Shown here in pieces: positions 56,479 to 64,000 of a DNA stretch of 64,000 bases (position 1 is its first letter; each line of letters opens with the position of its first letter). The translations under genes were made by a program, and so were the position numbers. Under the pieces are notes generated by a model that did no database searches, was not told the DNA's origin, and was given only the letters and a program-made list of their open reading frames with translations. Source of the stretch: Larix kaempferi (lineage: Eukaryota > Streptophyta > Pinopsida > Pinales > Pinaceae); assembly GCA_027924585.1 (NCBI GenBank), contig BSBM01000152.1, positions 1,007,001 through 1,071,000 of the forward strand, read 5' to 3'.

Positions 56479-57380
56479 CCAAAGTAGTAGAATGACTCAT
56501 GGACTTGACATGACTCGAAAGAAAGCTTATTACCCAACTGTTTGAATGAGATGGAAATATGTACCATGTTCAAGGACGATGTCGAGCTGTCATAAATAAA
56601 GACTTAAATACATTCCCTTTCCCTTATTCCCCCCATCATGGTGGATGAGTACCTCTTTTCTTTTTAACGAGTTGGAAGAGGGTAACAAACACTCGATATA
56701 GCTCATAAAAATGAGTCCAACATCACATGTTTTACGAACCTGAGGAAGAAGAGATTTAGTTCCAAAAAAAGGATCTTTCAATGTGTAGTTTTACAAGTGA
56801 AAAGAAGGAAAACGTGGTGGTTTTTCATATTTTGAGAGTCTAAAAATCAATTAAAGAAGACTCCAAGATGAACTTTTTCGTAAATGTTAGTCTTTAGGTC
56901 CGAAAAAGTATAAAATAATACCCATAAGAACTCTCTCAGTCAATAGTTTATCAATGTATTCCTTTTTTTGTAAATAATACTACTCAGCCCGAAAAAGGGG
57001 TAAACTAAAACTGAATATATGACCTTTCAAATACTTTTACAAGTGTGAAAGAATCAAGATCGCTTCGCAATATTTTCCTATTTTGTGAGTCTGAAAAGAG
57101 CTTAAAGGAAACTCCAAGGGGTTCCTTTTTCACAAATGACTTTTATGAGCCCAAACAAAAGATAAAAGTGTACTCATTAACTTATTCTCATGTATTTACA
57201 AGAATGAGAAAGAACAAAGTGTAAGCTCGGTCATAGCCAATATGGTTAATTTCGACATGCAATCTCCATAACTGATGTTAAAAACATGTTCAACTCAAAA
57301 TATTAATGGTATTTTGACCAAAAATGGTAAAAATGGTGAAATAAAATAATAAAATATTTCATTCCAAATTTATAAAAAGG
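56479..57380 (-). other. 3' region of Tat-like copy 3 (right part)
   Basis: Continues 32471 across the array. The stretch ATGTACCATGTTCAAGGACG corresponds to ATGTGCCATGTTAAAGGGTG near 13560 in copy 1. Only short broken ORFs; several AAAGTATAAAA-like A/T-rich repeats. Confidence 0.5.
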
Positions 57381-57386
57381 GTAAAA

Positions 57387-58945
57387 GTGACTATATTTTT
57401 ACCATTTGCAAGGAGAGAAACCCCTCTTTCAGTTGGATCTAGTGGTGGAGATTTCAGGCGTTCTAGGAAACCATTTCTAGTGCCATCAGTTCCAGGTAAC
57501 TCCTATTCTTTTCCTCTTCAATTCAATGGCCAAATTTTATGCTTTGAAGTTAGTTTAGGCCATCTTTATTTGATTTTTTAGGGTTAAAAACACCCCTACA
57601 GTGTCACAATCATCCCTTTCAGGAATTGCGACATTCGACAGTGTCACAAATCCTGATAGGGAAAAGTGCGACATTTTCACACTGTTAGTGAAATCAGGTT
57701 GCGACACACATGGGTTAAAACCCAAATAATAAATGCAAGCTATTTAAATTGGAATTTATTGCATGAGTGTGTCATAATCCTTCTCTTTTTTACTTTCATG
57801 CAGGATTTAACCATCAAGTTGATTGAATGGAGAGAAAGAGAGCATGGAGAGGATGATATATGAGCATCCAATGATCCCAATATTATGCTTGCCCTTAGGG
57901 AATTTGTACTAGCTAAGTTCTTCCTCATTTCGGGTATGAGGGCCCAGGTTCTACTACTAGAGCATATAGTGAGAATGTGGGATCTAGATGAAAACATTTT
58001 CAAGTTGGGGTTCACACCCTCACATTGGAAATAGAGGATATATATTTACTCATTTGGATATTAAGACGGGGAAGGCATATTTACCTCTCTGGGACTAGGG
58101 GAGGGTAAGACGACATAGATTCATTGATCCAAAAATATTATGTCAATGGAAACCGAAAGGTAAGCAGGAAAATCTTGATAAAACATGTGACATATCTTAC
58201 ACGAAGGACCATCCTATTCATGATCACACGGGTTGTGGGGAGCAAGGTTGTGCATCGGGTAACCAGGGGTCAGATGTTATATGCATTAGAAATCCTGGAT
58301 CCTACAGTCTTCAACTAGTGTGAATGTATTTTAGAAAACCTAAAAGACTAAATGACCAAATGCAGGACAAGCCGACAAAATCAATTCGGCTTGGGTTTAT
58401 TTTGGTTTCTTTTTTCCTAGGGGGAGTCCCTCTCTTTCACCCACAAAACATAGAAATTGGGAGTTCAGATGAATGAGAACTGTGTGTGAAACGGTGGGTG
58501 GAGTTAATGTCCCGCCATGGTGGTGGTCCCATTAGATCCTACAGACCATCCTTTTTTAGGTGGTTGCGTAGGTGGTTTCTCATGATAGAGGACTATGCTT
58601 ACGCAGGTACAGATTTTCAGCTGGACTCAAACTTGGTGCTTCCAGAGGGGGAACACTGGGGCGATATAAGTAAAATTAATTTTTTCATATATTTTAATTT
58701 TTATGGGTTTCTTGAGTATTTAATTTTTTGGGGGTATTGATACTTTATGTTTCACTAATGCAGATGTTGGACCCATGAGGCCACTGGGATCTTCTCCCAT
58801 CCAGAGGCGAGGGGAGTAGAGCGCCATGATGGCTCAAGATTGTGAGGTGGATGAGGAGCTTGAGGTGTTCAAGCATAACTTGGAGAGACTGAGTATTGAC
58901 ATCCCATACATATCCATAGATGAGCTTCCGCGACACTACTAGCGC
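57387..58945 (+). pseudogene. Antisense ORF of Tat-like copy 3 (possible plant-mobile-domain type), with candidate intron
   Basis: On the plus strand, opposite to the host element, several frames carry protein-like sequence: 57804-58034 (ALREFVLAKFFLISGMRAQV, EHIVRMWDLDENIF, with one stop), 58124-58318 (VGSKVVHRVTRGQMLYALEI) and 58486-58669 (RHGGGPIRSYRPSFFRWLRR, then LPEGEHWGDI). At 58670-58763 an AT-rich 94-base segment has GT...CAG ends. Removing it keeps the frame into GPMRPLGSSPIQRRGE, one stop, then EVDEELEVFKHNLERLSIDI. The general look resembles plant-mobile-domain-like proteins, but that is a weak impression. Decayed. Confidence 0.4.
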
Positions 58946-59279
58946 CAGACTGTAGGGGTCTCTAGATGTATCGATCATTTTCTATGTCGAGTGGCTAGAG
59001 CCATTGTATGCTATCATGAGCATCGTGGTTAGTGATATAGAAATATAGATTTGTGTCATCTACATATAGCGATATTTGAAATCCATGAGATTCAATTTTT
59101 GTCCTAGTACTTTTTGTAAAACCATTTTTGTAACACTTAATATAAAAGCACCTCATATCGAATTTACTTCATTATGTGTCTATGGTGGATGTATGTACAT
59201 GGATCTTTTGGACTACTTGTTTTATGTATAGATTATTTACATGACGTGATTGTTATTTACACACTTCTCAATGAAATGT

Positions 59280-59525
59280 CTAATAATGTGCAATGAAATT
59301 GGCTAATGAGTAAGCAATTGTATTCATGTATCTCAAGACATGTGGATATTGTATGGATTCAAATGACCTTGCAAGAATATGTACCCTCCAAAAAAAATGA
59401 AGTAGTATAGGACCACAAATGGTATAAACACAGTTTAACTGAGAAACCACAACATGAGAATCTAGGTAGACAAAGATATGGCTTACACCATTGGAGGAAG
59501 TGTCAATTAACAATTCAATTACCAC
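59280..59525 (-). pseudogene. Second (plant-type) RNase H domain, copy 3
   Basis: 81 codons on the minus strand. YLDSHVVVSQLNCVYTICGP matches the block found in copy 1 (LDSELVVSQLNGQY), and the C-terminal NTIAYSLANFIAHY corresponds to LNSLVDSLANYVL. The last Asp of that motif is Tyr here. It lies after integrase in reading order, as in copy 1. Confidence 0.65.
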
Positions 59526-59829
59526 ATGATACTTGGTGATATTGTTTATTGTGAGATCTAGTCAAAATCCACTTGAGCTCACTAATTCGTTAACAGGGGA
59601 ATAAAGTACCCATGCTTCCAAAGCAAGGTTTCGGGTATGTCGGCTGGCTCCATCCGCAAATCTGGAATACATTTCCATCTGCGCATCCAAGCACAACATG
59701 GTATAAGCAGTCATAACTGAAAAAAGACCCTAACACACAAAAGAAAAAGTTCACACCGCACTAGAACACACTCTATGTACAAAAAGGTACAAAGTATGCA
59801 TGTAGGATGTACCTAGCCATATTAATTCT

Positions 59830-60212
59830 TAAGGTAGATCCCATTTCGAGGCTCTCTTAAAGGTATCCCATCATAGTCTAATAACTCATAGGCCCCTTTC
59901 TCTAGGACATGTTTAACAATATAGGGACTGTTCCAGATGGATTTAAACTTTCATGCCCCCAACTTGTCATTCTTATGATCATAAGTAAGGACCAGATCAC
60001 CTTAATTAAAGGTGCAGGGTTGAATGGATTTGTTGTACTAAGCTTTAAATTGCTTTTGGTAAGTCTCATTGGCGAGAGCAGCATCACAGTGATTTTCATC
60101 TAGTTTGGTAAGATAGAGGAACCGTTCTTCCTTAGCAGTAGTGTTGGGTAGAAGTTTGACGACTAGTTTAAGAGATGAAATCTCACATTCAATAGGTAAA
60201 ACTGCTTCTAGT
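59830..60212 (-). pseudogene. Integrase C terminus, copy 3
   Basis: Minus strand, broken frames: VLPIECEISSLKLVVKLLPN, then GDLVLTYDHKNDKLGA, then VKHVLEKGAYELLDYDG. This is the integrase C-terminal domain. It continues across the gag-only copia insertion into 63176-63505. Confidence 0.75.
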
Positions 60213-60911
60213 TGTTGGAATAATTAATCCTTCCTACCATTTATTTAGTTACATAAGATGCATTAATTAATCACTTGTTGGTTAATTCTATGTAATAATT
60301 GAGGAAATTGCCATTGTGAGGCCCACAAGGCAACTTGGGAGGATAAGATTCCATCTGAGGTGTGTTCTACAAGCCTCCTAGGCCACTTGGGTGCATTCCT
60401 AAACAAATCTGAATAATATTTAGGAGGGAGGGCGCATTTGTGAAGAAAGTTGCCGCTTTTATTGCTTTTTCCCCCATGGGGAAAAGCTAGTCAACCTTGG
60501 AAAGTGTTTTTCTCACCAAAAAATTTCCTTTACACCAATTCCACTCAAATTTCGTATTTGGCATTGCTTTTACCTATATTTCACCTTCATCTCACTAATT
60601 TAGCAATTCGTGAGCTTTTTGAGCAGATTTGGAAAGCCAACTTGCCACCTAGGGGGGATGAGCAGTTTTAGAAAGTCGGATGGATAGAAGATTCTTTTGG
60701 CATATTTAGCCATTCAAATTATTGCTATAATGTTATTTAATTATAGCCTACAACATTCATATGTAGGATGATGTAATTATTGTTCATGAGAAGTAATACA
60801 GAAATCCATTCTTGTGCTTTATTTTTGTGCCTTTGACCAGTTGTGTAAGATTTTTCATATGAGAGAGAAAATATTTCTTGGATATTTCTTGAATGTGATC
60901 TGATTTTCACA
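60213..60911 (+). repeat. 5' LTR, gag-only copia-like element
   Basis: 699 bp, pairs with 62478-63175. Confidence 0.95.
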
Positions 60912-60923
60912 TGGTATCAGATC
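60912..60923 (+). other. Primer-binding site, gag-only element
   Basis: TGGTATCAGATC, initiator-Met type with one change at the end. Confidence 0.9.
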
Positions 60924-61183
60924 CATCAAGATATTCCTTTCATCTATTGATTGTCTTGCAGGATCCAACAGTCTCAGGAAGGGCGCATTGATCAAACCAC
61001 CGGGTGAATTATATTCTCTGCAGGGCGCATTTAAACATCTAGAAGTGTATCAAAATCAGTCCACAAGTTAATTTCAGGCTGCCATGGATCAGCCACATCA
61101 AATATTAGAGCTTAGGGAGCTCATAACTTCATGAGATGAGCCTTCCAATATAAGTTTCAAAATTGTTTTGCAGGTACAACTTC

Positions 61184-62068
61184 ATGGGTTCGATTTCAGT
61201 TCCTCTTCTTACACCATTCAACTATGATGAATGGAAGCCAAAGATAAGCCCATATTTGAAGAGTCAAGATCTCTTTGATGTGTCTATTGGAGCTATTGCA
61301 GAGCCTGAATACTCATAAGAGAAATATGGTTGGCTAAATTATTGTGATAGAGCATTTGGAGCCATGTGTCTTGCTTTTTCTCCATGCATGCACTACCTTA
61401 TTGATTATGCTGAATACCCAAAGGATCTATGGACCAAATTGGATAGAGTCCTTGGCAAGCACAATGAGGGTCATATCAGCAATATGGAGAGCAATCCTGA
61501 CACCTCCTCATATGTTCTTCCTCCTCCCGTCTTGGCCTCAACCATCTATGAAGAAGTTGTTCTTGAAGAAAAAGAAATTGCAGAAATTTCTTCACAATCA
61601 GTTCATGTTGATGATGATCTCCCTGATTCAAATGCTTCTTACCATGAAGCAGTAATTGAAGAGACTTCTTCTATGGCTCTAGAAGTTGAGAAATCAGATA
61701 TCTCTCCTTCATATGTGGCTGTTGATAATGAAGAAAGATCAACTAATAGAACTACCATTGTTGAAAAAGTTTCCATCCATTCAGAGTTATATTTTGATCT
61801 TGAGAATGATAAGTTAGTTTTTAATGATTCTGTGCAAACATCACAATCTAATGGTGTGCAATATGCTGATATTTTGAATGATTTGGAGTCTAATTCAGAT
61901 TTAAAGAGTGCTCCATTTGCACTCAACTATTGTGATCTCATGCTTTCTACCCATTCCTACAGGATGAATAGCGCATGTCCTCAAAGTCTCATTGAAGATG
62001 GAGACATTGCCATCACATTGGCATATTTTCTTGGAGCTGATTTAACTTCCTGTGATTTGAAGGTTTAG
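61184..62068 (+). CDS. Copia-type Gag-like protein with acidic tail, one in-frame stop
   Basis: Plus strand. From ATG 61184 the frame is MGSISVPLLTPFNYDEWKPK, a copia gag opening, then a TAA at 61316-61318, then YGWLNYCDRAFGAMCLAFSP and AEYPKDLWTKLDRVLGKHNE. This is the second half of the UBN2-like gag domain. After residue ~110 it becomes a Ser/Glu/Asp-rich tail of about 190 residues with no zinc knuckle. Downstream of the stop the frame from 61364 is open for 234 codons. Whether the protein is made in two parts or as readthrough cannot be told. Confidence 0.7.
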
Positions 62069-62467
62069 TTTCGAGACAAATCAGATCTGATTGGAGATGA
62101 AAATTTTAAGTTCCAAAATGGTCTGCATATTCATGGATTTGATCAGTTTAAGAGCAAGCTCAAAGAGCTTCCAGATTTGCTTGCATCCACTAAAGGAGAA
62201 TTCAAGCACATGTTCTTGGAGCATGATCCACTTCTTCCCAAGAGGAATATACCTCCAGACATTTGACCAAGTTCACACCTACTTGAGTTTGGAGCAGCAA
62301 TAAGTTTTTGGTGTGCACATGTCCATTTTGAGGGGAGGTTTTTCCCATGAGGTTTTCCTTCTATCCTTGTTTTTTTTGGACCGACAATATTGTACAGGGT
62401 GACCAAGTCTTGTTACTGGGCCCTTAGTATTTTATTCTCTAATATTTAGTTCATTTAAGTCAGACTT
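62069..62467 (+). other. 3' untranslated part of gag-only element
   Basis: The frame continues in other registers (DLIGDENFKFQNGLHIHGFD near 62091) and then becomes non-coding up to the PPT. No pol. Confidence 0.5.
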
Positions 62468-62477
62468 AAGAGGGGGG

Positions 62478-63175
62478 TGTTGGAATAATTAAGCCTTCCT
62501 ACCATTTATTTAATTACATAAGATGCATTAATTAATCACTTGTTGGTTAATTCTATGTAATAATTGAGGAAATTGCCATTGTGAGGCCCACAAGGAAACT
62601 TGGGAGGATAAGATTCCATCTGAGGTGTGTTCTACAAGTCTCCTAGGCCACTTGGGTGCATTCCTAAACAAATATGGATAAGATTTAGGAAGGAGGGTGC
62701 ATTTGTGAAGAAAGCTGCCGCTTTTACTGCTTTTTCCCCCATGGGGAAAAGCTAGTCAGCCTAGGAAAGTGTTTTTCTCATCAAAAACTTTCCTTAACAC
62801 CAATTCCACTCAAATTTCGTATTTGGCATTGCTTTTACCTATATTTCACCTTCAACTCACTAATTTAGCAATTCGTGAGCTTTTTGAGCAGATTTGGAAA
62901 GCCAACTTGCCACCTAGGGGGGATGAGCAGTTTTAGAAAGTCTGATGGATAGAAGATTCTTTTGGCATCTTTAGCCATTCAAATTATTGCTGTAATGTTA
63001 TTTAATGACAACCTACAACATTCATATGTAGGCTGATGTAATTATTGTTCATGAGAAGTAATACATAAATCCATTCTTGTGCATTATTTTTGTGCCTTTG
63101 ACCAGTTGTGTGAGATTTTTCATATGAGAGAGAGTAATTTCTTGGAGAGTTCTTGGATGTGATCTGATTTTCACA
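62478..63175 (+). repeat. 3' LTR, gag-only copia-like element
   Basis: 698 bp, preceded by PPT AAGAGGGGGG. Confidence 0.95.
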
Positions 63176-63936
63176 CTAGTCCATACACCAATTTAAAAGG
63201 TGTGAAACTAGTCGTGGTTTTTACTGAAGTCCTATAATCCCAAAGAGCTGAAAAATATTCAGGTTCCAACTAGATTTGTGCGTTCCTACCATCCATTGGA
63301 TCATTGTTTTCAAGACCTTCTTAATGGCCTCTACTTGTCCATTTGCTTGGGAATAGTAAGGAGAATATTTTTTGTGATGAAAACCGAGTTTGGAACTCAG
63401 TTCGACCATCATATGGCTCCTAAAGTGAGAACCATGATCGATGACTGTGGAATAAGGGACTCCAAACCTAGCGATAACGTGGTTAAAGATAAATAGTGCA
63501 GTCATTTATCCATATTCTACATATGTAGGCATAGTCTCAGCCCATTTTTTGAAGTAGTCAATGCCAATGATGGCATACCCATGCTCCTGACTAAGGTAGG
63601 CTTATAATGCATGAAATCCATGCCCCATTTTGCAAAGGGACCGACGATGATGACTAGATGGAGTGGAGATGGATGAGAGCGCTTTTTTGGGTAAAATGAT
63701 TGACATGGAGGACATTTTTTTATTGCTTCCATGCAATCTTTGAAGACAGAAGACCAAAAATATCCACCATGTAATATCTTCTGGGTTGTATCCATCCGAG
63801 AGAGATGATTTCCACAAGATCCACAATGGAAATCATTTAGTACATGTTCAGCTTCCACATGGTCTAGACATCGCTGTAAGATATAATCAATATCGCAACG
63901 GTACAATGTGTCACCAATGATAAGGTAATATTTCAC
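63176..63936 (-). pseudogene. Integrase, zinc-binding and core domains, copy 3
   Basis: Minus strand. 63936-63517 has the HHCC zinc-binding domain (HVEAEHVLN, CGSCGNHLSRMDTTQKILHG, AIKKCPPCQSFY) and the core start VGPFAKWGMDFMHYKP with the first Asp. 63505-63221 has VIDHGSHFRSHM and SPYYSQANGQVEAIKKVLK with the catalytic Glu; the D of the second motif is in IDHGS. A frameshift separates the halves. RNase H and RT would lie beyond 64000. Confidence 0.85.
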
Positions 63937-64000
63937 ATGACGGTGAATATGATGGTGGTCATCACGAGATATTTCAAGTTGAATACGTTATGGTTTGGAG

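Larger units (their letters stand above)
60213..63175 (+). mobile_element. Gag-only copia-like LTR retrotransposon (non-autonomous)
   Basis: LTRs 60213-60911 (699 bp) and 62478-63175 (698 bp), both TGTTGGAATAATTAA...TTTTCACA. PBS TGGTATCAGATC starts at 60912, directly after the LTR, and PPT AAGAGGGGGG (62468-62477) directly precedes the other LTR. TSD CTAGT is at 60208-60212 and 63176-63180. The LTRs differ by a few percent. The internal 1.57 kb codes only a gag-like protein. It interrupts the integrase of Tat-like copy 3. Confidence 0.95.
30294..64000 (-). mobile_element. Tat-like Ty3/gypsy element, copy 3, with two nested insertions (runs off window)
   Basis: After removing 32472-56478 and 60213-63175, the remaining segments read on the minus strand as integrase (63936 to about 59830), a second RNase H (59525-59280), an antisense ORF region, a long 3' region (56.5-57.3 kb, then 32471-31373) and a candidate 3' LTR (30294-31372). 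The order matches Tat-like copy 1, and the 3' regions share sequence. Gag, protease, RT and the 5' LTR lie beyond 64000. Confidence 0.65.

Noticed and set aside
57492-57803. A further intron in the antisense ORF (GTAACTCC...TTCATGCAG)
   Set aside because: Splice-like ends are present, but joining the upstream frame from 57387 leads to an early stop in the downstream exon, so it is not supported.
61639-61926. 95-codon minus-strand ORF in the gag-only element
   Set aside because: Shadow of the plus-strand gag tail, which has the PBS/PPT orientation on its side.

Overview
The window looks like intergenic DNA of a plant nuclear genome. It is filled almost end to end with nested LTR retrotransposons: Ty1/copia, Ty3/gypsy chromovirus, Ty3/gypsy Tat-like, and gag-only or pol-less derivatives. 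Long non-autonomous elements and deep nesting suggest a large, repeat-rich genome. A conifer or other gymnosperm is my guess, but nothing here settles the species. I see no intact cellular gene, no tRNA or rRNA gene and no CRISPR array.

Layout. (1) 1-9160: a pol-less element on the minus strand with 3.5-kb LTRs; its left LTR is cut by the window edge. (2) 9161-11889: fragments, namely a copia-like LTR/PBS remnant, the 5' end of a chromovirus, a LINE RNase H tail and an inverted-repeat cluster. (3) 11890-25023: a decayed Tat-like gypsy (minus strand) whose right-hand LTR is split by a complete chromovirus at 19735-24581. That chromovirus has lost its reverse transcriptase through an internal deletion. 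(4) 25024-30293: 5.3 kb with no recognisable gene and only small tandem duplications. (5) 30294-64000: a second Tat-like gypsy (minus strand, running off the right edge), opened by two insertions. The first, at 32472-56478, is a tandem retrotransposon array (LTR-internal-LTR-internal-LTR-internal-LTR, 24 kb). It sits in a single CCAAA target duplication and is itself split by a young copia element (37457-44597, TSD TAATG, LTRs about 98.6% identical). The second, at 60213-63175, is a gag-only copia-like element with perfect TSD CTAGT.

Order of events from nesting. The two Tat-like elements are oldest. The chromovirus, the tandem element and the gag-only copia landed inside them. The 7.1-kb copia landed last, at the very start of the second LTR of the array.

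Most unusual points. The array has four LTRs, three internal regions and one target duplication. Its long ORF has no recognisable pol domain and contains an internal duplication. The Tat-like elements have a second, plant-type RNase H downstream of integrase. An antisense ORF with a frame-restoring candidate intron lies between that RNase H and the LTR. The copia carries several different minisatellites between a PPT-like tract and the real PPT. All boundaries were read by eye from terminal repeats, TSDs, primer-binding sites and polypurine tracts. Similarity percentages are hand counts.
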